Source of the DNA: Nocardia nova NBRC 15556
GTDB taxonomy: Bacteria; Actinomycetota; Actinomycetes; Mycobacteriales; Mycobacteriaceae
Assembly: GCF_001613005.1 (NCBI RefSeq)
Contig: NZ_BDBN01000018.1
Location: forward strand, 62,001 to 126,000
Direction: 5' to 3'
DNA length: 64,000 bases
The notes beneath the pieces were generated by a model. That model saw only the letters and a list, made by a program, of their open reading frames with translations, was not told where the DNA came from and made no database searches. This document shows positions 32,247 through 41,508 of the stretch, one piece after another (position 1 is the stretch's first letter; each line of letters begins with the position of its first letter). A program made the translations under genes and the position numbers.

Positions 32247-35200
32247 TCACCAGGTGTAGATATGCCCGGGTGACCACATACCGCCGTGGGTCTCCTGGGT
32301 GACCGCCGGGGTCGCCGGGACGGCCGAGGGATCGATCTTGCTGAGGCGTTGCAGTTCGCCCCAATCCTGGTCCCAGTCGTAGGCGAGGTAGGTGGCCAGG
32401 GTTTGCGAGCGCAGCAGTTGCTGACTCCAGCCCAAGGGTCCGCCGCCGGCGTGGCTTTCCCACATCGTGGTGTCGGCGGCGCCCAGGCGGTTGGGCAGGA
32501 TGCGCCAGTTCGGTACCTGGGCGATGCCGTCCTTGTGGTCGAAGGGGCGCTGGCAGGGGAACTGCAGGCCCACGGCCCAGTCCAGTAGAACCGGCTGCTT
32601 CGAGCCGACCAGATCGTTCAGGGTGTGGGTCTTCGGGATGCGCGGGGGAGTCAGCGCCACCCAGCGCTGCGGATCGAGGTTGTGATCCTTGGCCACGATG
32701 CGGATCACGTTGGCCGCGGCGGGAATTCGATCCAGGGGAACCCGCAGGTTCCGCCACGACGGCGCCGGGCCGATGTCGATCGGGGTCACCCGTCCGAGTG
32801 CGTGTGCGCTCGTCGCGGAGTCGGTGCTGCCGTATTCGATCTCCACCGGTTCACCGCCGACGTATCCGTTGTTCGGACCCACCGCCTGGATGCGCCCCGC
32901 CGCCGCGATCGAGACGATATCGCTGCGATCGTGCTGCGCGGGCAGGCGGTACCAGCCGGTGACGAGATCGGCGGGCTCCTCCTCGCCGTAGGTGCCGAGT
33001 TCCGGTGTGGTCGCCGCGTCGAGACCGTAAGGCAGTGGAGCACCGCCGGTCTGGGTGGCCGACTCGCCGGTGCCGGGTTTGTCGCCGAACGATTTGGCGA
33101 TACTGCTGGTCTCCTCCTTCTCGTCGGGTGACATCACGTCACCGACGCCGTTCGGCACGAATCCGCGAGCGCCGTTGGAGAAGGTGGAGAACTGGTCGCC
33201 GACGAGCGGCTGCATCAGCGAGGCGTTGGGGTCGGTTTCGACCAGGACCTTGTTCGCCAGCCCGCACGGATTGCCCACTACCGCATGGATATTCGAGGAA
33301 GCCAGCGAGAATCCCGGATATTGCGTCACCGCGCCCGCGGTGAACGAGAACACCTCGAACACCACCAGGATCGCCGCGGCCGCCATCAACGGCGGGAACT
33401 TCGCCAGGCGCCAGGCGCGCGGGGAAACCCGATGCGGTGTGCCGGGTTTCGGCGCCCGCACATGCCACCAGATCGCCAGCAGCAGGCACAGCGCGGCGAT
33501 GATCAGGAATATCCGGCTGAACCCGACGCCGAGCACCGCAGGTGGCTCGTTCCACCACGGGACACCGAAACTCGAGACCCACCACCACTGGTTGACACTG
33601 GTGAAGATCTGCGCCATCGCCAGCGCCACCACCGCCGCGAACAGGGCGCGATTGCGCGGCGAGCGCATCACGCGGGGCCCCACCGCGACCGCGGTCAGTA
33701 CCGCGACCGCTCCGGCCAGGCCGGCGTAGACACCGTTGTGGTGGGTGAATTTCGTCGGGCAGGTCGCCATCAGCACCATGGCCCCGAATGTCACGCCGAG
33801 CAGCCGCCGCGCCGGCCCCGGGGCGGTGAACGGAATGCGCCCGCCCTTGCGCAGCAGGACGAAGACGCAGACCAGCAGGCTCAGCCACATCGCGACCATG
33901 CCGAAGCGACGGGCGATGGAGCCGTCGGCCGACGGCATGAACAGCCACTGATAGTTCAGGTAGTCGTTGTACCAGGGGTCCGAGGGGCCGACGATGTTGT
34001 GCACGCGCTGCATCTCGAACATCGCCGAGAGCGGTTCGACGGCGAAGGCGAAGGCCAGCACCAGCATTCCGGCCGCGGCCAGCGGTGCCAGCAGCGCCCC
34101 GTACGCCCGGATCCACGCGCCGGTCGGCACCGTGTTTCCGTCCTGCGCACCGGCGAGTTCGCGTGCTCTCGGGACACCGAATCCCACGGCCGAACGCAGG
34201 CCCGCGAGCAGCGGCGCCAGGCAGATGATGCCCGAGGGCGCGGCGGTGAAACTGAACGCGGCGACCAGGATCGCGAGGGCATACGGCAGTAGCCGGTGCG
34301 TCGCGATGGCGCGCTCCACCAGGCACCAGGTGAGCAGCACGCAGACGGCGACCACCGGCTCGGGCCGCAGCCCGTTGTTGTAGGGCAGCCACACGGCCAG
34401 GAAGGCCAGCGCGCCCGTCCACACCGCCACCTTGTCGTGGCGCACCGCCACACCGAGCCGCGGGATCACCTCACGGCTCAGCGCCAGCCAGGTGACCACG
34501 GCGGCCAGCAGCGTCGGCAGTCGCATCCACGGGCTCGCGACGCTGATCTCCGACATGTGCGCGATGATGTCGTACGGCGGCGTGCCGACCGGATTCTCCG
34601 GGACGCCGAAGAACCGGAAGTAGTTGGCCATGTAACCGGACGCCAGCGAGGTGCGTGCCATCCCGAACTGGTAGCCGTCGTCGGAGGTGGTGGCCCCGAT
34701 GAAATGCCACAGCAGCAGCGTGGCGAAGACGACGACGTCCACGCCGGTGAACCTCCACCACCGCTGTGGTAACAGCCGCCGCACACGCCGGCCGTCGGTG
34801 CGGTCCAGCCGGTACAGCGCGAGCAGCGCTACCAGTGTGAAGACGACAGCCAGTACTTCGGCCGCGCGCTTGAGAAAGGTCGGCGTCACCGAGAACCGGC
34901 TGTCGACCTGCACGACGACCTTGGCGCCGTCCGCCGTGGGGAGATCGCTGAAGATGCCGACCACCTGTGGCCGCCAGTCACCCGGCGGCAAGGTGGCGCC
35001 TTCGATATCGGTTCCGGTGACACCGACCTTGGTCGACGACATATCGGCGTGCACGGTCAAGGTGCCGTCGGCGACCGCATCGATCGGCACGTTCAGCAGC
35101 GATTGATTGCGCAACACGACCTCGAGTTGCGCGGGCTTTCCGTCCTGCACCGGTCGCACCCGCGCGACGAACCCGTATTTCTCCAGTTGCGGCGCACCGG

Positions 35201-35519
35201 CGGGCAGCGTCGATGCCAGCACGCCGCCGTGTGCGCTCAGTTGCGCCATCGACCGGCCGGGGATCGTGGCATCGAAGGTCAGCGGTGCGTAGGTGACCAG
35301 TGGGGCGTCGACACTGCGGGCCGAATCGGCCTGCGGCCACGACAGGGTGGTGTGGTCCACCTTCACCGGCAGCAACGGCACCGCGAGGGCGCACAGCGCG
35401 CCCAGCAGCCCGGCGAGGAAGGCGATCGGTCCGGCCCAGTCGCCGCGCTGTCTACCCGAGGTCCTGGGTGTCGCGCCTGCAGTAGGCGCACCGTCCGCCC
35501 TCACCATCGTGTCGACCAC
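32247..35519 (-). CDS. Emb-family arabinosyltransferase (cell-wall arabinan synthesis)
   Basis: 1090 residues, matching the EmbA/B/C length of about 1095. An N-terminal helix and extracytoplasmic jelly-roll precede a GT-C membrane domain with TTSDDGYQFGMAR (D280, D281: the catalytic Asp pair of EmbB-type enzymes) and RLPTLLAA. Further helices and a C-terminal carbohydrate-binding domain follow, ending GGMWSPGHIYTW. It transfers arabinose from decaprenyl-phosphoarabinose to arabinogalactan or lipoarabinomannan. No other emb, aft or glf gene is nearby, so it is an orphan copy. Q284 and F285 replace the Ile/Leu next to the ethambutol-resistance methionine (M287 here). GTG start; ATG 35507 is possible. 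Confidence 0.9.
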   Translation of the reverse strand: MVDTMVRADGAPTAGATPRTSGRQRGDWAGPIAFLAGLLGALCALAVPLLPVKVDHTTLSWPQADSARSVDAPLVTYAPLTFDATIPGRSMAQLSAHGGVLASTLPAGAPQLEKYGFVARVRPVQDGKPAQLEVVLRNQSLLNVPIDAVADGTLTVHADMSSTKVGVTGTDIEGATLPPGDWRPQVVGIFSDLPTADGAKVVVQVDSRFSVTPTFLKRAAEVLAVVFTLVALLALYRLDRTDGRRVRRLLPQRWWRFTGVDVVVFATLLLWHFIGATTSDDGYQFGMARTSLASGYMANYFRFFGVPENPVGTPPYDIIAHMSEISVASPWMRLPTLLAAVVTWLALSREVIPRLGVAVRHDKVAVWTGALAFLAVWLPYNNGLRPEPVVAVCVLLTWCLVERAIATHRLLPYALAILVAAFSFTAAPSGIICLAPLLAGLRSAVGFGVPRARELAGAQDGNTVPTGAWIRAYGALLAPLAAAGMLVLAFAFAVEPLSAMFEMQRVHNIVGPSDPWYNDYLNYQWLFMPSADGSIARRFGMVAMWLSLLVCVFVLLRKGGRIPFTAPGPARRLLGVTFGAMVLMATCPTKFTHHNGVYAGLAGAVAVLTAVAVGPRVMRSPRNRALFAAVVALAMAQIFTSVNQWWWVSSFGVPWWNEPPAVLGVGFSRIFLIIAALCLLLAIWWHVRAPKPGTPHRVSPRAWRLAKFPPLMAAAAILVVFEVFSFTAGAVTQYPGFSLASSNIHAVVGNPCGLANKVLVETDPNASLMQPLVGDQFSTFSNGARGFVPNGVGDVMSPDEKEETSSIAKSFGDKPGTGESATQTGGAPLPYGLDAATTPELGTYGEEEPADLVTGWYRLPAQHDRSDIVSIAAAGRIQAVGPNNGYVGGEPVEIEYGSTDSATSAHALGRVTPIDIGPAPSWRNLRVPLDRIPAAANVIRIVAKDHNLDPQRWVALTPPRIPKTHTLNDLVGSKQPVLLDWAVGLQFPCQRPFDHKDGIAQVPNWRILPNRLGAADTTMWESHAGGGPLGWSQQLLRSQTLATYLAYDWDQDWGELQRLSKIDPSAVPATPAVTQETHGGMWSPGHIYTW

Positions 35520-35918
35520 GGTCGCCGATGCTAGCGTGACGCTTCTGTTATCCGCGATTTCGTCTCTTGTTCTCAGTCTGCACTCAGGAATCGGCGGGCG
35601 AGGCGAGGTCGCGTCCCGAGGTCGCCGACGACCCCGGCCGGTGAGTTGCCGGTGGGTAGGTCACCGTTCGCGAATCGGACATTCGATCCCCGTTCGTGGC
35701 AACGGCTTTCAGCGCATCCCGAGTCGGATGGCCGCCCGGTCGGGCGCGCGGAGGCGGGAGGGTTTGCGCAGCGGTTGCGAAGGCGCCGCTCGACGCTGCG
35801 CCACCGGTTCGATAACGTATGACCGCGCTAGCGGTATTGGCATTCTCCTTTTTCGCAAGTACCGTATTCATCAGTGGGTGACGCGGTCGCCCGGCGTAGC
35901 GGCGGGTTGGAGGTCTTC
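35520..35918. other. 399-bp intergenic region between divergent genes
   Basis: It holds the promoters of the arabinosyltransferase (leftward) and the LLM oxidoreductase operon (rightward). The part next to each gene is less GC-rich (for example TTCTGTTATCCGCGATTTCG near 35542). A half-site CATTCTCC at 35850-35857 resembles one arm of the GAGAAT palindrome found downstream, but the second arm is missing. No convincing gene was seen. Confidence 0.4.
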
Positions 35919-36875
35919 GTGCGTGTCGGAGTGATGATCGGACCGGAGAAGGGGGATTCCGCGCGCAAGCTGAGCCGGATGCTCGACGACATCGCCTGGG
36001 CCGAGGAGGCCGGGCTCGACACCGCGTGGATTCCGCAGATTCCCAGCGATTTCGACGCGCTGATCACGGTCGCGGCGATGGGATTGCGGACTCGCCGCAT
36101 CGAATTGGGGACCGCCGTGGTGCCGTTGCAGGCGCAGCATCCGATCGCCCTGGCACGCCAGGCGCTCTCGGCGCAGGCCGCCGCGAGTGGGCGATTGGCG
36201 CTGGGGGTGGGCCCCTCGCATCACTGGATCGTGCGCGACATGCTCGGCTTGCCGTACGAGCGCCCGGCGGCCTACACCCGTGACTACCTGGATGTGCTGG
36301 CGGCGGGACTGACCGGCCCGGGGACCGTCGACGTCGAGAACGACACGTTCTCCGTGCACAATCCGCTCGATCTGGGTCCGGTCGCCCCGGTGCCGGTGCT
36401 GGTGGCCGCGCTCGGGCCGGTGATGTTGCGCATCGCGGGGGAGCGGGCCGACGGGACCATTCTGTGGATGGCCGACGAGCGCGCGATCGCCGATCATGTG
36501 ACGCCCAAGATCACCAAGGCCGCCGCCGACGCGGGCCGGACACCGCCGCGCATCGTGGCGGGACTTCCGGTCTGCCTGTGCCGGGATTCGGAGGTGGAGG
36601 AGGCGAAGGCGCGTGCCAATCGCATTCTCGGCGAGGCGGAAATCTCGCCCAATTATCAGCGCCTGCTCGAACAGGGCGATGCTCGCGACGTCGGCGACAT
36701 CTGCGTGGCCGGTGACGAGGCCGCCATCGCGGCCGGATTGCGCCGTTTCGCCGAGGCGGGTGCGACCGATGTCTCGATCCGGCTGCTGCCGATCGGTGAC
36801 ACTCGCGACGAACTGATCGCCTCCAAGCGCCGCACCCGCGAGATGATCGCCGGTATCGCGCGGGAATTACGATGA
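35919..36875 (+). CDS. LLM-class F420-dependent oxidoreductase
   Basis: 318 residues. A luciferase-like TIM barrel with MRVGVMIGPEKGDSARKL at the start, WAEEAGLDTAWIPQ, and RLALGVGPSHHWIVRDMLG, a loop typical of F420-dependent mycobacterial enzymes. I chose GTG 35919 with GGAGG five bases upstream. An in-frame GTG at 35874 gives an atypical extension. It reduces or oxidises an unidentified substrate using F420. Its ATGA overlap with the next gene couples it to a CoA-transferase. Confidence 0.85.
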   Translation: MRVGVMIGPEKGDSARKLSRMLDDIAWAEEAGLDTAWIPQIPSDFDALITVAAMGLRTRRIELGTAVVPLQAQHPIALARQALSAQAAASGRLALGVGPSHHWIVRDMLGLPYERPAAYTRDYLDVLAAGLTGPGTVDVENDTFSVHNPLDLGPVAPVPVLVAALGPVMLRIAGERADGTILWMADERAIADHVTPKITKAAADAGRTPPRIVAGLPVCLCRDSEVEEAKARANRILGEAEISPNYQRLLEQGDARDVGDICVAGDEAAIAAGLRRFAEAGATDVSIRLLPIGDTRDELIASKRRTREMIAGIARELR

Positions 36876-37993
36876 GCACCGACGCCTCTGCGGCGTCCGG
36901 TACGGGTCCGGACCGGCGAACCGGAGCGTTGGCGGAGCGCACCAGTGCCGGTCCGCTGGCGGGGATTCGCATTCTCGAGGTCGGCACCATGCTCGCCGGT
37001 CCGTACGCGACGATGATGCTGGCGGATCTGGGGGCCGAGGTCACCAAGCTGGAACCGGCCGGCGGCGACATCTCCCGGCAGGTCGGCGACAGCTATTTCG
37101 CGAGCCTGAACCGCGGCAAGCGCAGCATTCGTCTCGACCCAGGCAGTGCGGCCGGCCGGGCACGCCTGGGTGAGCTCGTCGCGCATTCGCATGCGCTGCT
37201 GGTGAATTTGAAACCCTCGGCGATTCACCGGCTCGGCCTGACGTACGCCTCGCTGCGGGAATTCAACCCGGCGATCGTCTGCGTCGCGATCACCGGATTC
37301 GGTCTCTACGGCGGCGACGATCCGGCCTTCGACTACATCGTGCAGGCCGCCACGGGGGTTGCCGCCCTCACCGGCGATCCGGCCGGACCGCCGACCCTGC
37401 CCGGCTATTCCTCCGCCGACAACTCCACCGGCCTGACCGCGGCGCTGGGTCTGCTCGCGCAGATCGTGTCCGGCCGCGGTGGTCAGGTGGACGTCTCGCT
37501 GCGTGATGTGATGTTGTCGCAATTGAACTATCACGCGGCGGCGTATCTCAACGAGGGCAAACATCCGCAGCGGCGCCCGTTCGGCGCGCATTCGTATTAC
37601 GTTCCGGCACAGCTGTTTCCGACCGCGAACGGTTACCTGGCGTTGTTCGTCACGCACGACCGCTTCTGGAAGGCCTTCGCCGCCGAGGCCGGGGTGACGG
37701 GCTTCGACACCATGGCCGAACGCGTGGGCCGGCGAGCCGAGGTGCTCGCCGCGGTGACCGCCGCACTGGCCCGCGACGACGCCCGGGGCTGGGAGGCGCG
37801 GCTGCGCCCCCTGGGCATTCCCGCCGCCGCGGTCCGCACATTGCCCGAAGCGCTCGACGCCACGCCCGACGCCGTGGCCGTCGCGGGGACGTACCGTTTG
37901 GTGGCATCTCCCATCCGAATCGACGGCTACACACCGGAATACGGCCCGCCCCCCCGGCTGGGTGAACACGACAACCAGGAGCCGGTGCGTTGA
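36872..37993 (+). CDS. Class III CoA-transferase (CaiB/BaiF)
   Basis: 373 residues with the family opening LAGIRILEVGTMLAGPYATMMLADLGAEVTKLE, FASLNRGKRSIRLD, and D183 in YSSADNSTG, aligning with the catalytic Asp169 of formyl-CoA transferase that forms the acyl-anhydride intermediate. It moves CoA between carboxylic acids, here probably activating a catabolic acid, or acts as a racemase as in the MCR/AMACR branch. ATG 36872 overlaps the LLM stop by 4 bp. It converges on the reductase gene. Confidence 0.88.
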   Translation: MSTDASAASGTGPDRRTGALAERTSAGPLAGIRILEVGTMLAGPYATMMLADLGAEVTKLEPAGGDISRQVGDSYFASLNRGKRSIRLDPGSAAGRARLGELVAHSHALLVNLKPSAIHRLGLTYASLREFNPAIVCVAITGFGLYGGDDPAFDYIVQAATGVAALTGDPAGPPTLPGYSSADNSTGLTAALGLLAQIVSGRGGQVDVSLRDVMLSQLNYHAAAYLNEGKHPQRRPFGAHSYYVPAQLFPTANGYLALFVTHDRFWKAFAAEAGVTGFDTMAERVGRRAEVLAAVTAALARDDARGWEARLRPLGIPAAAVRTLPEALDATPDAVAVAGTYRLVASPIRIDGYTPEYGPPPRLGEHDNQEPVR

Positions 37994-38003
37994 GTCGATA
38001 GGC

Positions 38004-38019
38004 GCCGACCAGCGTCGGC
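38004..38019. terminator. Hairpin between convergent CoA-transferase and reductase genes
   Basis: GCCGAC pairs with GTCGGC around the loop CAGC, eleven bases after the CoA-transferase stop. No T-tract. Its position between convergent genes supports a terminator role. Confidence 0.4.
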
Positions 38020-38101
38020 CTCGGCGCTGCTCACACCGATACGGCCACATCCCGGCGGGAACCGAGGCGGCCGACCGGGGACGACCGCCCGCGGACTCCG
38101 C

Positions 38102-39148
38102 TCATTCGTAATGCACCGTCACCGACTCGGTGTCCGGCACCGCTTGGCAGGTGAGGACGTAGCCGTCCTCGACCTCGTCGTCGGCGAGGGCGTCGTTCAC
38201 CCGCATCGTGGCGCTGCCCTCGCTGAGCCGGGCCATACAGGTGGCGCAGTTGCCGGATTCGCAGGAGAACGGCGGGGTCAGGCCCGCGCGGCGGGCGCTT
38301 TCCAGCAGGGTCTCGCCGGCGTGGCGCGGCACCGTGGCCTTCTTGCGATTGAGGAAGATCGTGATCGTGCCACCGCCAGCGCCGGATTCGGTTGCGGGCG
38401 TGGCGGTATCGGAGGTGGTTGCGGGTGCCGGCTCGGTCGCCGAATCTGCGAGTTCGGGGACCGGTGCGCCGAACCGTTCGCTGAAGATCACCCCCGGGCC
38501 GGGCAGGGCCGCCTCCACCATCTCCATGAATTTCTCCGGTCCGCACACATAACTGTCGCCGTGACCGTCCGCGCCGACGAAGTTGCGCACCGCCCTCGGG
38601 TCGAGCAGCCCGGCGGCACTGTCCAGATGCCGGATCACCTGGAGCCGGCCCGGATAGCGCTCCGCCAGCTCGGGCAGTGCCGCGCCGAAGATCACCGATT
38701 CCGCGTCGCGGTCCGCGCACAACAGCCGCACGCGGCGCTCGGTGGTCGCCAGGGCGCTCTTTGCCAGCGAGAGCACCGGCGTGATCCCGCTGCCGCCGGT
38801 GAAGCCCAGGAGCGGAACCTCGGTGTCGCGCAGGCAGAATCGGCCGGCGGGCCGGCCCATATCGATCACGTCACCCTCGGACACGTTGTCCAGCAACCAG
38901 TTCGAGACCTTGCCTCCCGGCACCCGCTTGACCGTGGTCATCAGTTCGGAGTCGGTTTCCGGTGCGCTGGACATCGAATAGGACCGATACAGATCGGTGC
39001 CGTCGACCCGGACCCGGAAGGTGCAGAACTGTCCGGCGCGATAGGTGAGCGGGCCGTCGTGCGGGGCCAGCACGAAAGTCCGCGCATCGGCGCACTCCTT
39101 CACGATCCGGGTCACGGTCGCGGGCCGGAACATCGGGGGACTCGCCAT
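38102..39148 (-). CDS. Ferredoxin-NADP-type reductase with C-terminal 2Fe-2S domain (KshB-like)
   Basis: 348 residues: FAD domain with RSYS (55-58), NAD(P) domain with GGSGITP (118-124) and CGPEKFMEM, a Pro/Ala/Thr linker (about 233-260), and a plant-type 2Fe-2S ferredoxin domain with C296, C301, C304 and C334. This layout matches reductases that feed Rieske or diiron oxygenases, including KshB of steroid 9-alpha-hydroxylase. Its oxygenase partner is not in the window. ATG 39148 has AGGAGAGG upstream. It shares a promoter region and a GAGAAT palindrome with the divergent acyl-CoA ligase operon. Confidence 0.87.
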   Translation of the reverse strand: MASPPMFRPATVTRIVKECADARTFVLAPHDGPLTYRAGQFCTFRVRVDGTDLYRSYSMSSAPETDSELMTTVKRVPGGKVSNWLLDNVSEGDVIDMGRPAGRFCLRDTEVPLLGFTGGSGITPVLSLAKSALATTERRVRLLCADRDAESVIFGAALPELAERYPGRLQVIRHLDSAAGLLDPRAVRNFVGADGHGDSYVCGPEKFMEMVEAALPGPGVIFSERFGAPVPELADSATEPAPATTSDTATPATESGAGGGTITIFLNRKKATVPRHAGETLLESARRAGLTPPFSCESGNCATCMARLSEGSATMRVNDALADDEVEDGYVLTCQAVPDTESVTVHYE

Positions 39149-39184
39149 GGAACGCCTCTCCTGGTATTAAGATTCTTATACAAG

Positions 39185-39199
39185 GAGAATAGCGTTCTC
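39185..39199. promoter_or_regulatory. GAGAAT-N4-TTCTC operator, site 1
   Basis: GAGAATAGCGTTCTC. The dyad extends to seven perfect pairs (AGGAGAA/TTCTCCT, 39183-39201). It lies between the divergent reductase and acyl-CoA ligase genes, just downstream of AT-rich -10-like TTATAC on the rightward strand, where a repressor would block initiation. Confidence 0.72.
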
Positions 39200-39221
39200 C
39201 TGAACGAGATGGGATTTTCTC

Positions 39222-40625
39222 ATGACCGAGCCGACGGCGATCGTGTTCGACGATCGGCACTACAGCCTGTCGCAGCTCGACGAGCTGGCCGGCGGACTGG
39301 CCGAGAACCTGCACGCGCGCGGCGTTCGCGCGCGCAGCCGGATCGCCGTGATGTCGTCGAATCGCCCGGAATTCGTGCTCGCGGTGCTGGCGGCGTGGAA
39401 GCTCGGCGCGGCGGTGGTCCTGCTGAGCCCGGCGTGGCGGCGAGCCGAGGTCGAGCACGCGCTCGCGATCACCACACCCGGATTCGCGGCCGGCGACCAT
39501 CCGGTGCTGGCGGAACTGATGCCCATGCTCGATCTCGACGACCCGATCACGCCCAGCCGCGCGGAATTCGACCCGCCGGATCCGGAATCGGATGCGGTGC
39601 TGGTGTTCAGCTCCGGCACCACCGGCCTGCCCAAGGCGGTGCGCCACACGCACGCCTCGTTCGCGGCCGCGGTGCGGGACTGGCAGCAGGTGCTGGAGCT
39701 GGGCAGCGACGACCGGATCCAGATCCTGACCCCGCCGTCCCATATCCTCGGCCTGCTCAACATCGTCACCGCGCTGCGGGTGGGCGCCTGGATGCGGCTA
39801 CATCGCCGCTTCGACCTGGAGTCGATGCTGCGCAGCATCGAACGCGACCGCATCACCGTGGAGATGGCGGTGGCGCCGATCGCGCTGGCCATCGCCTCGC
39901 ATCCGCAACTGGAATCGTTCGACCTGTCCTCGCTGCGCTACATCATGTGGGGCGCGACGCCGGTGACGGTGAGCGTGGCCGAAACCGTGACCCGCCGCAC
40001 GGGCGTGCGCTGGCTGCCCGCCTACGGCGCCACCGAACTGCCGGTGCTGGCCTGTAATCCGATCGAAGGCGCCCGGCTGGACACGGTGGGACGCGCCGCG
40101 CCCGGGGTATGCCTGCGAACGGCGTCGCTCGAGGACGGAAAACCTTTGCCGCCCGGGAAGATCGGGGAGATCCAGGCGCGGTCGCCGTCGCTGATGGCGG
40201 GTTATCTGCCCGATGGCGCGGACGCGGGGGCCGTCGTGGACGGCTGGTACCGCACCGGCGATGTCGGCTGGATCGACGCCGACGGCTGGGTCCGCATCAC
40301 CGATCGGGTGAAGGAGATGATCAAGGTCCGCGGCTTCCAGGTCGCGCCCGCCGAGATCGAGTCCGTCCTGCACGGGCATCCCGCCGTCGCCGATTGCGCG
40401 GTCTTCGGTGTGGCCGACGGCGCCGACGGCGAGGCGATCGTCGCCGCGGTGTCGGCCGCCGCGCCGGTGACCGCGGAGGAGTTGTCCGCTCTGGTCGCCG
40501 ATCGCCTGGCCGGATACAAGCGGCTGCGCCGGGTGGTGTTCGTCCCCGACATTCCGCGCCTGCCGTCCGGCAAGGTGCTGCGCCGAGTCCTCGAGGAGCG
40601 CTATGGACGTCCGTCTGACCAGTGA
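39222..40625 (+). CDS. Acyl-CoA synthetase (AMP-forming)
   Basis: 467 residues, a compact ANL enzyme. P-loop VFSSGTTGLPKAVRHTH (about 129), YGATELPVLA, WYRTGDVGWID, hinge RVKEMIKVRGFQV and catalytic lysine in LPSGKVLRR. It makes an acyl-AMP then the acyl-CoA. N-terminal residues before the pocket are shorter than in long-chain FadDs. First gene of a six-gene rightward operon. It overlaps the next gene by 23 bp. The acid is unknown. Confidence 0.88.
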   Translation: MTEPTAIVFDDRHYSLSQLDELAGGLAENLHARGVRARSRIAVMSSNRPEFVLAVLAAWKLGAAVVLLSPAWRRAEVEHALAITTPGFAAGDHPVLAELMPMLDLDDPITPSRAEFDPPDPESDAVLVFSSGTTGLPKAVRHTHASFAAAVRDWQQVLELGSDDRIQILTPPSHILGLLNIVTALRVGAWMRLHRRFDLESMLRSIERDRITVEMAVAPIALAIASHPQLESFDLSSLRYIMWGATPVTVSVAETVTRRTGVRWLPAYGATELPVLACNPIEGARLDTVGRAAPGVCLRTASLEDGKPLPPGKIGEIQARSPSLMAGYLPDGADAGAVVDGWYRTGDVGWIDADGWVRITDRVKEMIKVRGFQVAPAEIESVLHGHPAVADCAVFGVADGADGEAIVAAVSAAAPVTAEELSALVADRLAGYKRLRRVVFVPDIPRLPSGKVLRRVLEERYGRPSDQ

Positions 40626-41508
40626 ACAGCGCCAATTGCGTGATGCCGCAGCCAAGTTGGCCGACGATCTGGGGCCCGGCTCGGTAGCGGAACTGGCCGA
40701 CCGGGAGCGGATCACGCGGCTGGACAAGACCGTCGAGCTGACCGGATGGCGAGCCCTGCGCTCCGACGGCGCGTCGGGCGTGGAAGTGGCGCTGGTGGCC
40801 GAGGAATTCGCGCGCGGACTGGTCGACGTGGCGTTTCTGGGTCCGGTGCTGGCCGACGATCTGCGCGGCCATCCCGCCGGGGACGAGGGTCGCTGGACAC
40901 TGGGGGTGCGTGGACGGGCCGTCGACGCCGCCGGATGTAATCGGGCGGTGGTGCTCGCCGACGGTCAGGTGCTGGCCGGCCGGCTGGGTCCCGCCGCGCC
41001 GTCGGCGGATCCGACCAGGGCGGCGGCCGAGCTCGACGGGCGGCTCGAGCACATCGGGGAACTGTCGCCGGATCAGGCGTCGCAATGGCTCGCCCTCGCC
41101 CTGGTCGGCACCACCGCGGACCTCCTGGGCGCCGCCCGGGGCGCGCAGCGGCTGGCCGTCGACTACGCGAAAGTCCGTGCCCAGTACGGCAAGACGATCG
41201 GCTCCTACCAAGCCGTGGCGCATCTGCTCGCCGAATCGCAGGCCTTGATCGAGGGATCGGTCAGCGTGCTGCGCTACGCCGCCTGGGGAGTGGACGAACT
41301 GTCGCCCGACGAGGCGGTGCGCGCCGCCCGCATCGCCAAGATCTACGGTGCCCGCGCCGCGCGCACCGTCTGCGAAACCGCCATCCAGGTGCACGGCGGC
41401 ATCGGCAACACCTGGGAATGCCTGGCGCACATCTACCTTCGCCGCGCCCTGGTCTCGACCGAACTGTTTCCCGTCCGTCTGGAGGAGATCGCCCGTGGAC
41501 TTTCGTGA
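40603..41508 (+). CDS. Acyl-CoA dehydrogenase, small subunit of a split pair
   Basis: 301 residues, about 80 fewer than a full enzyme. The C-terminal domain is well conserved, with RAQYGKTIGSYQAVAHLLAE (the FAD-contacting Arg-x-Gln-x-Gly segment) and IQVHGGIGNTWECLAHIYLRR. The central beta domain is shrunken and there is no candidate catalytic glutamate. It overlaps the next dehydrogenase gene by 14 bp. This arrangement fits alpha2beta2 heterotetramers known from mycobacterial steroid catabolism (FadE26-FadE27 type), where only one subunit supplies the base. Confidence 0.85.
   Translation: MDVRLTSEQRQLRDAAAKLADDLGPGSVAELADRERITRLDKTVELTGWRALRSDGASGVEVALVAEEFARGLVDVAFLGPVLADDLRGHPAGDEGRWTLGVRGRAVDAAGCNRAVVLADGQVLAGRLGPAAPSADPTRAAAELDGRLEHIGELSPDQASQWLALALVGTTADLLGAARGAQRLAVDYAKVRAQYGKTIGSYQAVAHLLAESQALIEGSVSVLRYAAWGVDELSPDEAVRAARIAKIYGARAARTVCETAIQVHGGIGNTWECLAHIYLRRALVSTELFPVRLEEIARGLS

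Noticed and set aside
35584..35871. 95-codon minus-strand frame in the Emb/LLM intergenic region
   Set aside because: No ribosome-binding site, no family-like features, and it lies across the presumed divergent promoters.
38102..39148. Naming the reductase kshB
   Set aside because: The domain layout fits, but so do reductases of many oxygenases. No ketosteroid hydroxylase is linked.
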